From Candidatus Omnitrophota bacterium (GTDB lineage: Bacteria > Omnitrophota > Omnitrophia > Omnitrophales > Aquincolibacteriaceae): 64,000 nucleotides of DNA. This document shows positions 25,711-39,500 of the stretch, in pieces. Position 1 is the first letter of the stretch, and every line of letters begins with the position of its first letter. Made by a program: the position numbers and the translations under genes. The DNA is taken from assembly GCA_022711115.1 (NCBI GenBank), contig JAKLFP010000004.1:48648-112647 (forward strand), written 5' to 3'. A model generated the notes under the pieces. The model saw nothing but the letters and a program-made list of their open reading frames with translations. It was not told the origin of the DNA and made no database searches.

Positions 25711-27165
25711 ATGGCTGATAAAAAATCTCATCTTCAAAAAAAAGTCGACAAGTTGCCCCTGGGTCCCGGGGTCTACTTCATGCGAAATCCGGCTCGGGAA
25801 ATCCTTTACATCGGTAAAGCGAAATCTCTGAAGAAAAGAGTTCGTTCCTATTTCCGTGTGCCGGCTATTATTCCGAAAATCGCGATCTTAATGGGCCAGG
25901 TTGTCGATATTGACTATGTCGAGACCCCGACGGAAGTGGATGCGCTGCTTCTTGAGGCGCACCTCATTCGAAAATACCAGCCTAAATACAATCAGGAGCT
26001 TAAAGACGATAAAAGCTTTCCGCTTCTGAAGATCACCCATGAAAAGTTTCCGCGTCTTTGCATCACACGTCAAAAAACCGATTCCAAGGCCCTTTACTAC
26101 GGACCTTATACGGATGCAAAATTATTGAGACAGGCTGTCAATCTCATCAACAGCTTATTTCCGATACGAAAATGCCAGATTCTTCCGAAGACGGCTTGTC
26201 TTTATTATCACATCGGTCAGTGCCTAGCGCCGTGCATCAAATCATCGGTCAAGGAGTCCTATGACAGCTTGATCGATGAAGTGAAACGTTTCTTGGGCGG
26301 TGGGAAAAAAAGTTTTGCCCAATACCTGAATGACCGCATGGAGCAGGCGAGCCAGCAACTTCGCTATGAAGACGCTCAGTTTTACAAAGAGCAGATCGAT
26401 GCGTTAGCAAAGCTCAAGAGGAAAAGATTTATGCCAAAAAATCCGGTGCAGGGAATATCGCTTTCTGCAACGCTCGGGTTAAAAGAAATCTTTAAGATGG
26501 ATCGATTGCCGGAGAGGATCGTTTGTTTTGATGTCTCGAATGTACAGGGGGATCAGGCCGTGGCTTCCAAAGTGAGCTTTTACAGAGAGCTTCCGGATAA
26601 ATTCGGGTACCGTCGCTATAAAATCAAAGGAGTTCAAGGGATCAACGATTACGCGATGATGGCAGAAGCGTTGCGGCGAATGCTTCGGGGAATTAAAGAA
26701 GACCGCGAAAACTTCGTCCCGGATTTGATTGTGATCGACGGCGGGAAAGGGCATTTGAATGCCGCGCTTCGTGTTCTAAAACAAGAAGGCATGGACGCAA
26801 CGGAATTAATCTCCATTGCAAAGCGTTTTGAGTGGGTCTTTTCCACAAAATTTTCGGCTCCTAAGGTGATTGCATCAGATGCCCCGGCGCTTCATTTGCT
26901 CCAAAAAGTTCGTGATGAAGCGCATCGTTTTGCGATCGCGTATCATCACGCGCTTAAAGAAAAAACGTTGAGACGGTCCATTCTGGATGATATCCCCGGC
27001 ATTGGCGGCGAACGGAAAAAGGTATTGCTTGAAAATTTTGACTCGATTGAAGAATTAAAGCGGGTGGGGGTGGCACAGCTTCAAGGGCTTCCTGGGATGA
27101 CCCTGAAAACTGCGCAGGCAGTTTGGGATTATTTCCACACTAACAGGACGCCTTCTAACCTCTAG
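25711..27165 (+). CDS. uvrC: UvrABC system protein C (short form)
   Basis: The 484-residue nuclease makes the 3' and 5' cuts in nucleotide excision repair. The GIY-YIG domain opens the protein (LPLGPGVYFMRN, EILYIGKAKSLKKRVRSYF, about residues 15-50). The UVR helix that binds UvrB lies near residues 195-230. The RNase H-like domain starts at RIVCFDVSNVQGDQAVASKVSF (the Asp is catalytic) and includes LIVIDGGKGHLNAA and DEAHRFAIAYH. Two helix-hairpin-helix motifs (IPGIGGERKKVLLENF, LPGMTLKTAQAVWDYF) end it. It is roughly 100 residues shorter than the usual 590-620, but no domain is missing. A terminator follows. Confidence 0.93.
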   Translation: MADKKSHLQKKVDKLPLGPGVYFMRNPAREILYIGKAKSLKKRVRSYFRVPAIIPKIAILMGQVVDIDYVETPTEVDALLLEAHLIRKYQPKYNQELKDDKSFPLLKITHEKFPRLCITRQKTDSKALYYGPYTDAKLLRQAVNLINSLFPIRKCQILPKTACLYYHIGQCLAPCIKSSVKESYDSLIDEVKRFLGGGKKSFAQYLNDRMEQASQQLRYEDAQFYKEQIDALAKLKRKRFMPKNPVQGISLSATLGLKEIFKMDRLPERIVCFDVSNVQGDQAVASKVSFYRELPDKFGYRRYKIKGVQGINDYAMMAEALRRMLRGIKEDRENFVPDLIVIDGGKGHLNAALRVLKQEGMDATELISIAKRFEWVFSTKFSAPKVIASDAPALHLLQKVRDEAHRFAIAYHHALKEKTLRRSILDDIPGIGGERKKVLLENFDSIEELKRVGVAQLQGLPGMTLKTAQAVWDYFHTNRTPSNL

Positions 27166-27230
27166 AAAACTCGGGAATCAAGAAGATAAAGTTGCTATAA
27201 TTTGATAGTTTTTGATTTTTGCATCAAATA

Positions 27231-27277
27231 GTGATTTATAGCATCGTGATGCCATAAAATCACGCTTTAATTTTTTT
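27231..27277 (+). terminator. Rho-independent terminator after uvrC
   Basis: GTGATTTAT-a-GCATC-gt-GATGC-c-ATAAAATCAC (27231-27263) forms a long stem with small bulges, followed by GCTTTAATTTTTTT. Confidence 0.75.
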
Positions 27278-27551
27278 GAAATACCCCAAAAAATCCCCGT
27301 TTTTCTCTCTACAAAACCTTGAAGAATCACGATTATATGTTAAATTTTTAGAAATCATTTTAGAAACTTAAGTTAGGTGGTTCTAACACCAATAAAATGA
27401 AGACGATCTGGAATTTTAACCGTCCTGCTTGGATCAATAAAATGATAATAAAATCAAGGGCGTCCCAATAGAGATCAATTTTAGAAGGGTTGAAATTGGG
27501 CGGTTGTCATTACCATGTAGTTGAAGAAAATTTAAATTACGGCCGAGGCAA
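27278..27551. other. AT-rich region upstream of the giant gene
   Basis: No gene is visible. A short hairpin GTTAG-gtggtt-CTAAC lies near 27373-27388. A weak promoter candidate is TTGTCA (27504-27509) with AAAATT 17 nt on (27527-27532), about 20 nt before the start codon. GAGG stands 4 nt before the ATG of the giant gene. Confidence 0.35.
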
Positions 27552-30500
27552 ATGAAAACAGACCACAGTCCACAGTCCACAGTTCGAAGACTGTCTATAA
27601 GTAAATTTTTAAGGGTCATTTCTTTCTCTACAGCCCTTGTATTTCTTTGCACTGAAATTCTCACTTTTCCTTCCCAAGCTTTAGCCCAAAACACAGACCA
27701 AAGGCTGCAGACTGCAGACCAAAGTTTTAGGCTTCAGTCTCAAGTCTCAAGTTTCAAGTCTGAAGTGGTCATCCCGTCCGAACTTGGGAAAATTGATGAA
27801 GTTAATTTTCAGACTACAGGCCACGGTCCGCAGACTGCAGACTCAACGCAAAATAAAAATGCAAAAAGTTTTCGGTCTGTAGTCGCTGGTCTGCAGTCTC
27901 CAAGCCGGCCAAGCGGCATGGTTTTTCTGATTCAAGACGCCCACGCAATCCCGCAGGCCCAGCAGTCTCTGGAAAAGTTGATTGAATATGTCCAGGAGAA
28001 ATATGGTGTTCGCACTATTGCGTTAGAAGGAGCGGAAGGGAAGCTTGATACAAAACTTTTCCGAGCCTATCCGGATGCCAGGCAAGTCAAAAGAGTGTTT
28101 GCCCAGTATTTGGAGAACGGAGAACTTTCCGGCGCTGCCGTCGCGAGCGTTCTTTCGCCTTATCAGGCTGACTATATCGGGATTGAGGATTGGAAATTAT
28201 ATCAAGAAGGCGTGTCGGCGTTTTTAGTTGGGCTTAAAAAACAGCCGGAGTTCGATGCGCAGCAGGCAATGCTTCGCAAGGGACTTCAAAAGCTTAAGGA
28301 AAAATATTATTCAGCAGAAGCCATGGAATTTGACAAACGGCTTAGAAAATGGGAAACGGACCCGAAGGGAATCGTCCCATTCCTCGATTATGTTTCAACA
28401 ATCCAAACGGATCTCGTTGAATTCCCCTTAATCGGTCAGCTGTGCCGCATTTTGCATCAAGAAAAGCAACAGCCCGCTGCTTCGATTCGCCAGGAACTCA
28501 AGAATCTGGCGGTCTACGCGCACAAGCATATTCCGGATCCGGTGTTGTCCGCGCAATTGAATGGCCTGAAGCAGAAGTATCAGACCGGAACTATCACGGC
28601 CGCGCAATTTGCATATGAGATCCAGGGACTGCTATGGCATGCCAAGATTACGCGGCCTGTCTTGTCAAAAGAGCTTGAAGCTCTTGCGGACGGATTTGGA
28701 TCATTGTCTTCTTCTAAAAGCGAACGACTGATCACGCAACTGGATGAATGGATCGCAGACAGAAAAACCAGGCTTTTGCGCACAGCCGAAGCAAAGTCTG
28801 TGGATGAGCTTGCCGTATGGATTCGCTTGCTCGAGAAACTTTCAAAGTTCGAATTATCGCGCAAAGAGTGGGATGACCTGCAGACTACAGACTTCAGACT
28901 ACAGACCGCAGACTTCAAGCCTGAAGATATAAACCAACTCCAAAAGTCTTTAGCCTTTCAACGAACGCAGTATCATGATTTTATTAAATTTTATGAATTG
29001 GCAATCACGCGCGAAACGGTTTTTCTCAAAAACATTCAAAAGCTTTTAAAGCTGCAGCCTTCAGTCTCTGGCCTTCAGTCTGTAGCGGTTGTTGCCGGTG
29101 GTTTTCATACCGCCGGCCTGGCTTCGAAATTAAAAGGGCAAGGCATTCCGTATGTTGTCGTTTCTCCAAAGATCCAACAAATGCCGGAGAAGAATCATTA
29201 TGTGGATTACATGCAGGGGCAAGTCTCCTGGCGCAACCATTTCATTCCGAAGAACGGTCAGATCAATCTTTATGACGCCTTCCACCAAGCGACTGTCGAG
29301 CGGTTGATGGATCAGGGGACCCAGGGGCCTAAGAATCGAGACATGAAGGAGTGGCGCGATGACATCATTCGCAGTCTGGCCGCTGAGCGGCGCGTTGGAG
29401 ACCATTCGAAATATACCCGGTTCATTGATCAGGTTCTTATCAAAGATCACTCCAAGCAAGTTGAAGCCCTCAAAACAAAATGGTCTGCCAAGCTCGAAGA
29501 TTTTATTCAAAAACTCCAACTTCTCGGCAAACAAAACCAGCTGACCGAATCCAACATCGCGAAACTTTTTCAGGCGCCCACCAACCAGATCCCTGTTGCT
29601 GTAGGCTCTTTTGTTCGTGATGCTACTATGCCCGCATCGTGGTTTAGTTCGAGGCCGCTTATTCCTCAGACGGTCAGCCTTCCAGCTCCAGCTCGATTAG
29701 AACCGATTATTGAAAGCCAACGCGCGGAGATGCGAGCAGATTCAAACGCAGATGCATCAAAAAAAGAACTGGTTCTTTTAATTTCGACGGACGAAATTTC
29801 AAAGGCGCTAAAGCGTTGGTTGTTCTTTGTCCGTTGGTACTGGTCATCGAAAGGATTTTCGATGCGGGTCGTCAAGAATGCGACTTCCGAAGATCTTGAG
29901 AGGTTTCTAAAAGATCCAACGATTGAGCATATGGCTATAGCAGGGCATGGGACATGGAACTCATGGATCGCGAAAGACCGGGAAGTCAAGGAATGGGAGG
30001 TAAGCGAGTGGACAGAAGGGAAAGTGCCTAAAAAACTTTTTATCACCTACACCTGCGGCCCTGATCTTGAGAATGAAGGAGCTTTTGTTGCGTCTGAGAA
30101 ATTCGGTTACCACGCAGTCTCAAATCCCGATGAAGATGTTCGTGGATTTGCGACAGTAGCCACAACAAGCTTCTTCTACGACCTTCCGGTGCTTTTTAAA
30201 CTCAAAGACCTTTTGGAGAAAAAGAGTTTAGTCTACCGTTTTTACCACTCCGCGTTCAGTTGGCACGCGTTGGGTGCGGGTTTGGTGATCATTGATATGG
30301 AAATGATGGTTCTTCTCTGGTCTTTTGCCGAAGTTTTTACGTCGAAGGTTCCCAATCCGTGGTCGACAATAACTCCCGCTTTGGAACATGGTCTGATCTT
30401 TGCAGCAATTCTGAGGCTTTTTCTCGGCATTAGCCCGATTGCGATTTGGAAGCGTCTTTCAAAGAAAATGGAAGGTCGAAAGGAACGCGTCCAAACACCA

Positions 30501-33500
30501 GTCTCAAAAAATGTCGACCGGGTTCGCTCCGAGGTGCGGTCTCCAAGGGTTGTGTTAGAAGGGGCACTGACGGATCTTTTTGAATATATCGAGTCATATA
30601 AGGCCGGCCGTGCGGAACCGTTCAGGATCACGGCGGTTTCACCCGAGGGATTGCGCGCGGGTCTTTCGATCCGGTTTGAGCGGTATGCGAATCGGTTCAC
30701 GATCGGTCACAAAGGTTATCGCATGCGGGTTACGGATGACCGGGAACATGTCCTTTGGGACGTTCTCTTTTACTTAAAGTTCGACGGGGGAGAAATTGAT
30801 TTTGCGGAGGTTGGCTCCGTGGATTTTAAGGAGTTTCCGGTCCGCGGAACTTACAAAGCTCTTCAGGAACATTTCCTCCGGGATGTCCCGGAATACCGCG
30901 CTGTGGTTCAAAATGAAGAAACGGTTAACATTCTTGCCGGAAGGTATTTCCCGCACGAAAAACGTTCCGAACTCGCGCCTTCGCAATGGTCCGTGATGCT
31001 TTTTCAACGGGCTCTTCCCGACACGTTCATTCCGTTATGGGAGGACGATGCGGAACTGCTTTCGGACAGGCTTGTCGCGATCAATGGCCGTCATTTTCCG
31101 GAGCAAGCGGACGAACTTCAAAAGGTCTTCGGCGAAGCCAAAAAAATCGAAATGACCTATTTCCCTGAGCCTGAAAAGATCAACGCTCCTCCGGAAGCGA
31201 AGGACTGGAAAAAATATTATACATCCGGGCGAATCGCGATTTTACGGAAAGAAATGGAAGGTCTGTCTGTTAGAGACTGGACGGGTTTTTCAGGACTTGG
31301 GAAAGACCTTGAACACGCTTTGACTCTTCAGATCGAACGCCTCAAAGCGCTTGAGGGCTTTACCGGAGATGCTTCTCAAAGCGATGAGTCATTCGATGGA
31401 GCCATGCGCTCCGAAATACGGGCAGGTAGTGAATCTCAAAGGGTTTTGCATCAGAAAAGATTTGACGCATTACGGTCTCAGGCTTGGGCAGGGCTTTTGA
31501 CCGATATTGATCGGGCCATTACGGATCATACGCGTCAAGCGGATCCCCGAACCATAGCAAAGATCGCCTTACTGTTAAAAGCGAAGGTTCGTGTCGGATT
31601 AGTGACGGGTCGTGTTTATGATAAAGACAAACAGAGGATTATTTCCTTGGACGGGGAGATTGTAAAGCCGCCGGTTCTTTTTGATGTGGTCCATGATGTT
31701 ATCCCGCTCATTCGGGATGCCCTGAAAGACGATCCCGAAGCCATACGGTATCTCGATGTCTTTCCGGAGAATTCCAGCTATGGCTTTGCCGTAGCCGCAG
31801 AAACGCCCTATGACATCAACGCCCAGCCTCTTTTTAGGACGGAAGCAGAACAAGATGAGCTTGTGAAGTTTTTGAGAAATATTTTTACGGCCCAATGTTT
31901 TCAAGCGCTGAATCTCCCGCATTTAAAGCCGAGCAGCTATTTTCGTACTTATGTGGTTTCCATCCTGCCCCCCAGAATAAACGAAATAGTGTCGAAGCTT
32001 ACGCCGGATTGGATCAATGCGCGCAGCGCTGAGATCAAAAGTTTTTTTGATCAAAGAAATATTCCGGCGGAGGTAGTCTGGACCGGCCAAACTTGGGACA
32101 TCCTCCCAAAGGGTGCAGGCAAGCAGACGGCTGTCCAAACCTATCAGACCTTGCTTGGCGGTGACCAGTTCATTTCGATTGATGATCAAGGGGGCTCTGG
32201 ACGCAATGGGGAGGCTTTAACCAACCGTGTGGGGGGTGTTTCGGTAGATGAATTTGATCCGGCTAACTTCGATGTGGTGGCAACAAAAGAATTGAACGGG
32301 AAGCAGGGTGTGGAGGCATGGCTCGAAGTCGCTAGGGCTCTTTTCCCGGATCCTAAAGAGTCCACTCCCTCAAGTCCTGAAAGTGCGAAAACTTCAGGCA
32401 TGGATCTTCCGTCAAAAACCATTTCCTGGAAAAACCGCTCCGAGATGCGGGACATCCGAGGATTGATCAAAAAAACCGTGGAGTTATGTTTCAAGTCGGC
32501 GAAAGTAGCGGGGTGGGTCGGGGCGGCGGTGACGGTACCGCTTGTGATCTATGCCTTGCCGGTGAGCGTTTACTTGCACTATGTGCCGATTGCCATTGAG
32601 GGAACACTAATCACCGCACTCCTTTACAAATTACGGAACATCAAAAATCCTTGGCTGGCGATAGGGCTTGCCGGCGCGGGCATCGCCGGTTTTGCGGCTT
32701 TCTTTCATGTCCTGCTGCCATATTTTATCCCGGCCATGGCATTCAACGCTGTGACAAATGTATGGGAGATTATCCTCAAGATTGGTATGCGGGTATGCGG
32801 GATTTTTGCCGGAATTTTTCTCTATAAAGAAGTCGAAGCAAAGCTATTAAAACATAAGGAAAAGGCGGCTGAGACTTCATGGCCTACGGCGTTGCGCTGG
32901 GCTTTGGCCGACGGGTTGGTGCTCGGGTATTTCTTCTATGCGATCTTTTTTCCGTTTGTCGGGGCTTTTATTCCGACGGCGGATTATTTTCCATTTCTTC
33001 ATCATTTCCTTTCGCCGGCGCTTTCCGAAAAGATTTCAACCGCATTCCTGAAACTTACATTTGATATCACGCTCGTGACCTTTTTTATCCACGGGCCCAT
33101 GATGGTTGTCGCTAACGTTGCGCTTGGCGAAAAAGAGAAAAACACACTCACAAAACCTTATCTCAAATCCAAAGCCGCACAGAAATTCTTCGAAATGTAT
33201 CCCATCAATTTCTTGGCCCTGTCCGCAGTCATGATTTGGGCCTGGTTGGGGGATCCTTCAGGGGGCATTCGCGTTTCCGGAACACATGCGGCATTCGCCA
33301 TGATTTATGCCATGGTTCGCCGCTGGATCGTGACAAAAGATAAAACAGGAACAACAGGTGACAGTCACCTTTTGGAGGATATGCATAGTCGCTCCGAAGT
33401 GAGAATTCAAACAGGCACTGCCGGGGGACAGAATCTTGAAGTTCCAAGACTTTTTTCCTGGGGAAATCTTATGAAAAGAACCTCGCTTTGGGATGAATTC

Positions 33501-36500
33501 ATAGCCATGAATCATGGAAAAGAACCTAAGGTGATTGAGGTTTCTGGGAGTCTCGACGCATTACGCCAGGAATTGCCGAAACGGTTCGAGGGATTAGCGA
33601 AGGGTGAGCTTGTCTATCTCTATGCGGAAATCAAGGGCGATAGCTGGTCGGATCATTTAGTGTTAGTTTCCGAAGTCGGAGAATTTACCCAAGCGAACAG
33701 TCACAAGGATCCCTGGGGAGCTTTTTTGGAGCGAGGGGGACATGAACTCAAGGGGAAACACTTTTTACTGCACTGTATCGAAGATCGCAAGAGAGAAAAT
33801 ATTCACTTCAAATTTATTTCCGTAGGAGGCAGAGTGAATGGCTCCGATAAGCTTTTGCGAGGGAAGCATCTCATGGTTCCTGTGTTTCGTAGGATGGAAG
33901 AGCTTTTACGGAAAGAATTCCCGGGATGGACCTTATCGGTTTTGGCGGTCGCGCGTGCTACTCAGCACTTTGTGGAAAAAATTGAAGACAAAGAAAGTCC
34001 GACATCCACACTGTTTGAAAGATACTTAACTTTTCTGGAATCGCTCAAAGAATACTCGGGATGGACTTGGATGGGGCTTCCGATGTGGACTTTGCCGATG
34101 TTTGCCATGTGGTCCTGGCCCATGCTGCTGATGTTTCAGTCGCTCCGTTATTTCGTTAATCACTTTGATGATATGCCAAATATATCGCGAGAATTATTAG
34201 AACAATATTTCCGCCTCTACGAGCCTGATGAAAATCCATCTCATTTTAATGATTTCCAGATCAAGCAGATCCCTCGCTCGGAAGCGAGGTCTTCTGAGGA
34301 GGTTATTCGGCAATCACTATCGCAAAGAAATATCGCATTCAACGCGGGGAAATTGGCCAGTGCCCAAGATGCGCTTGTCAAAGTAAAACAAGCAATCCAT
34401 GAATCTTCTGAATCTAAATTTGTTGTCGGACTCGGCAGCGGTACCACGCTTTGGGACTATTTTATACCTCTGTTGGGTTATGCCGTAAAAACCGGGGAGA
34501 TCGCGCGAGAAAAAATCATAGGAGTGTCAACATCGCCAAGGACCGACGAACTTGCCGCGGAATATGGCATTTCATTGGCAGTATTGGAAAATCTGCCGGG
34601 CGAATTGCCGATCGATATTGCCGTGGACGGTGCGGACGAAATCGATCCGATGTTTTATGGGATCAAGGGCGGGGGTGGGGCCCTGACGGATGAACGGCCT
34701 GCGATCGAGAAGGCCAAGAAAGTCATTATTGTTGTCGACCAATCGAAAATCGTAAATGTGATGGGCAAATTCCCTCTGCCTTTGGAGGTGGAAGAAAAAT
34801 CTGCTGATAGTGTGATGCAGGCATTGCAGACCCTCGGAGGAAAATCTCCCAAAACCAGGAAGACCAAAGAAGGTATCACTTTTCGGCCGGGCAATCGGGA
34901 AGGGCGTGTGATTGTTGACGTAGATTTTTATCCGATGGATCGTCCGCTGCAACTGGCATCCGCTCTGAAGCAAATCCCGGGCATCGTTTCTCAGGGCATC
35001 TTTTTTGAAACAAAACAGCCCGATTGGGTCATTGTGGGCTATCAGGATGGCCATTCCGAAACGCTTATGCCCAAACCACGAAGTGAGAGGCGTTTATTTT
35101 CCCCGGAGACAGCCAGTGTTGCTTTAGGTTTTGAGTCTAAAAAAACGCGTGCTGAAGTGCGCGAGCCGGCTAAACATAAACTAGACAGAATGGGTTCATG
35201 GCAAAACAACCTGCTGATTAAGGAGTTAGACCTTTCCGAAGGTGAAAGAAGATTGATGGCCAATCAATACATTTTGGATCTTCAGGGGCTTTCACAAAAA
35301 AGCGTCGTTGATCTTTTGGGATTCCATCTGAACTGGAAAACTATTGCCAAACTCTATGAAATACTGGTGGCGCATGGGTATACCCTTAGGGGAGTTCCGA
35401 ATCGGGGAAAAGAATGGAAACTGGCGTGGAATGAGACGGATTATGACGCGGGCGATGAACTTTATGTCAATTATAAGGGGAAAGACATACAGGAAAAATG
35501 GATGGATCTTATCGTGACCGGGAGAACACAAACGCAAATCATTGTTCGGGATCCGCTGACCGGAAAAGAATTCAAAGTTCGAAAAGCCGAGATCTCCGGG
35601 GGAGTTTATCGCTCTGGAAAAAAAGGACAATCCCCGCAGTCTCCCCGTTCCGAAGTTCGTGTGGCTGGTGCGAAATCTAATCCCGAACATTTTCAAACGG
35701 ATGTCGAGGCGTTGAAAACCGCGTGGACCGCGTTTTGGAATGACGGCCACGCTGAGACCACCTTGGCTGAGGCCAATTACCAACATAAGGCCAAGATGCT
35801 TTTTTATGATTTTTATAGAAGTGAACTTCTTCAAAATCCGGATCTTCGGAGCCTTGATATCGGAACCGGCCGGCTGTTTGTTCCCAAGATCGGGGCAGCG
35901 GTGGCGCGTCAGTTGAGTATCAAAAAAGGGCCGCAATTTCACGGGATTGATGTTGCCGAGATTGATCCGAGCCTGCTTTCCGAAGATCCCGCCATCTTTT
36001 TTCATCAGGTTCGTGCGGAAGATATTCTCAAACATTTTAAGCGGCACCAATTTCAAGCAGCGACGTCGGTATTTGGAATTGATTATGCCGAGGATTTTCA
36101 GTCGGCGCTTGAACAACTGAATGGTGTTTTGGCGCCTGGCGCAAGGGTAATACTGCTTTTACATCATAAGGATTCCGGATATATCTTGCACGCTCAGCGG
36201 CAGTGGGAACAGAGTCGGACGGTATCGGAGGTCGATGTCTTTGGTGTTATGCGTCAGTATCTGAGAGAACCTGAAAATCCGCGTCGTATGGAAGAGGTGA
36301 TGAGCGTTCTTGAATATTTGGATAAAAAGGCCCAAGAGATGAAGTTGTCTCATAAAGCGGATCGCCTCTTTTTTATCATTCAGGTGATGCTGAGTATTTT
36401 GAAAGATGTTCAAGAGAAGCGGATACCCCTTCGTCAACTGCAGGAAATGTGGGAAGAAAGCGTGAATATATCGACAAACGGACTGCTGCTTTTGTGGGAC

Positions 36501-39500
36501 AGGATCAGATCCGCACGTTATGGGGAGGCCGACAGGATTGAGCTTAAAGGGCTTTTTGAAAAGACCGGATTCAAAGTGGACGTTTTAAAGCCCTGGGAAC
36601 CTAACGACAGTTTGCTTGGATGGGAAGTTAGGTTGGAGAAGGTCAAAGATGTATCGCCAAGCCGGGCGGAATTGAGAAATGAAAAAGAAAATCAGACAAG
36701 TACCTCGCTAAAATTTTCCTCCGATGCGGAAAAAGCGTTGAATCGTGCGGTTGAAGCGGTTCAGAGCTTCAGGAAAGAACTTGGCCATGGCATGGCATGG
36801 GTTTGGGCCGAAGACACGATCAAGAATTTAGAGAATGCGTTAAAGAATTTAAAAATTAACGATGTATCCAAAGCCGCATGGTGGATGGATGCCGAACTTC
36901 GTGAAATTAAAGTTGTCATTCAGCAGGCAAAGAACGAAAGAGAAAGGGAAGATCTGGAGCGTCTGAAACAACTGGTTCTGCTGGCCAAAGAGCGGGTTTT
37001 TGTTTCATCGCGTAGCGAGGTTCGTACTGAAAAGCCTTATGGAAAAAAACAACTCACTTTATTTCCGAACGATATTACGTTTACATTTGAAGTCGAGATT
37101 GATGTCTCAAAGTATCTGCCGCCGGATTTTCTGTCCCGTTCGGATGAAGACGTCGCTTTGCTCAAATGGGAAATTATTGACCGGCAGTTGAAACCTTATC
37201 TTCCGAAATCGTGGGACATAGGGCTCGATAGTGATAAACCCTATATCGAGGTTCGAACTACAGGCACGGGTTTGCACCCAGGAGAACGCTATTACCGAAA
37301 CACGGCGCAAGATTGGCAGCACTTAATGCGTGGGTTTGAATTGCTGAACCAATATGCGCCCGGGACGCTCTACTCGGTTCATATCCATGCCGGAAAAGCA
37401 GACCATACCGCATCGGAGTCGCCACTGATGCCCTACACACCGGAGCGTAAGAAGCAATTGAATGCTGATCGGGCTCAAGTCGCTCGACTTATCAAACATT
37501 TTGAGGCGATGTTCTGGGCTTTGTGCGGAAGGTATGTCTGGCGTCCCGATACGGCCACTGTCCGTCGTTTGGAGGGAGAAGCCCTCTTTCGCGAAGCGAA
37601 TATTGCGGAACATGCCAGCATCATCAATTTCAGTTTGGAATTTCCGACGATTGAAATCAAAATTTTAACTTCGGCGGTCCTGGATGCCAATGAGAAAATC
37701 AACGTCAAAAATCTGCAAGACAATATTTGGTGGGTCTTTGCGTTAATCATGTATGCCGTGAGGAAGGATTATCCGCCCATTACTGATTTTGGGGTGCCAA
37801 CCCTAGTAGGGCAAATTCCGACGGACAAACAAATACAACGGTTTCTGGATATTTTTTATAGTGCCAAGGATCAATCGCTTTATGAAGCCATGGCCTATGG
37901 GCGAAAGATTGCCGAAAAGAAAATCCGCTTTGACGGCATCGCACCGACCATGCCGGTCATGCAATTGGAGCCGGATAAAAGGCTTTTACCGGTGATGGCT
38001 CAAAATCCCGTTTTTACTCAAACGGTTTCTTCTCCGGAACAAGTTTACCGGAAATACGGGCTTCAGGCCCTTTTCGCTCTTCATCAAAAATCGAAGGGAT
38101 TATTCACAGGGACGTTGCCTCAGCCCCTTCTGAAAACACTGGCAGAAGATATGGCTGCGGCCGTGTTGGGTTCAAACGGAATACAAGTTCACAGCTCGGG
38201 CCTGATTGGTTTGTTTCCAATGACATCACAAAAAAGGCTGCAGGCATTTTATGACGAGGCTATATCTAGGAAGGCTCAAGACAAGGCGAGCAGCGCAGGT
38301 CATCAAAGAAATCTTTTCCGGTCAGAGATGAGAATCGAAAGTGTGCCGGCTGTGAATGGCAACGGCATCTTTTATGTGTTTGCCAGGCATGCGTGGAGAG
38401 ATTTTAAAAAAGCCGATTCTGAGAAGAAAGAAAAAATCAAGCAATGGTTTGAAAAATTACGAAAAACGCCGGCGCTTTTTTCTGATTTTCTTTCTGTTTC
38501 TATTGCAGATGATATCCGTGCTACGGAACAGTTTTTATCGGGGATGCTTCAGGAACGGTTTCGAAGTCAACAAGATGACGGACCCGCACTGCAAGAAAGG
38601 ACCGGAACGCCGCTTGTTTATCTGGCTTCGAGTTCTGACAGCAGAAAAAAACTTATGCGTGAAATCCTGGAGCCTTCGGTGGAGATCGCAGCGAGACCCC
38701 CGGTAGATTCCGAAGAGTATCTTTCGGAGAAAGGGTCACAGACTAGCCGGGTGTTGGCTATTGCGCTTATGAAGGTCCTGGATTCTTTCGATCAGGCATC
38801 TCGTGACAGTGGACGTAACGAGATTTGGGTGAGTGGGGACACGCTTCTCTTCCAAGGTCAGGATAGTAAAACGGGTATCGGAAAGCCGGATTGGACCCGC
38901 GAAGGCAATACGGCGCTTGAAAAAACGCATGAAAAAATAGCCGGCAGCAAGGTGACGGCAGTTTCAGGGGCTGCGTTTATCCGTGTTTTCGGCGAGAGCG
39001 AAGTGCAAGTCCAGCTACTGGCTAATACAGCGACCGTTCAATTCCGTGATTCCGCCGAAATTCTTAACGATGCCGATCATGTTTTTATCCGCGCCCTTTC
39101 CGAGAAAGATCCTCATTTTTTGCCATATTTTTTAAAGACAAAAATCCAGACAATCGGCGATTGCTGGAAGGCTTATCGGGAGTATCGGCGTCACAAAGTT
39201 CTGGACGGAAAGACCGAGAACAACCTTCTCAATCGGGCAGGCGGTTTCGGTATTCAGGACCATGAAACGTGGATCCTGATGCGCAAGATCACGGGGGACC
39301 CATATATTGTCATGGGATTTCCTTCCAAGCTGCTTGCGCATCAGTTCCAGCAGATTGGGATTCCCGCGAGGACGATTCTAAAAGATCATTACTGGCCTTT
39401 TACTTATGAAAATCAAAAAATGGAGCTTGCGAGCCGGCATTTTCTCGATCGTTTCAATGAGGCCCTCAGGATTCCTGAACTTCCGGAGCGGACCAAGGCC

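Noticed and set aside
27693..29086. Repeat arrays considered as a CRISPR array
   Set aside because: The units are 7 nt, contiguous, without spacers, and lie inside an open reading frame; no cas gene is present.
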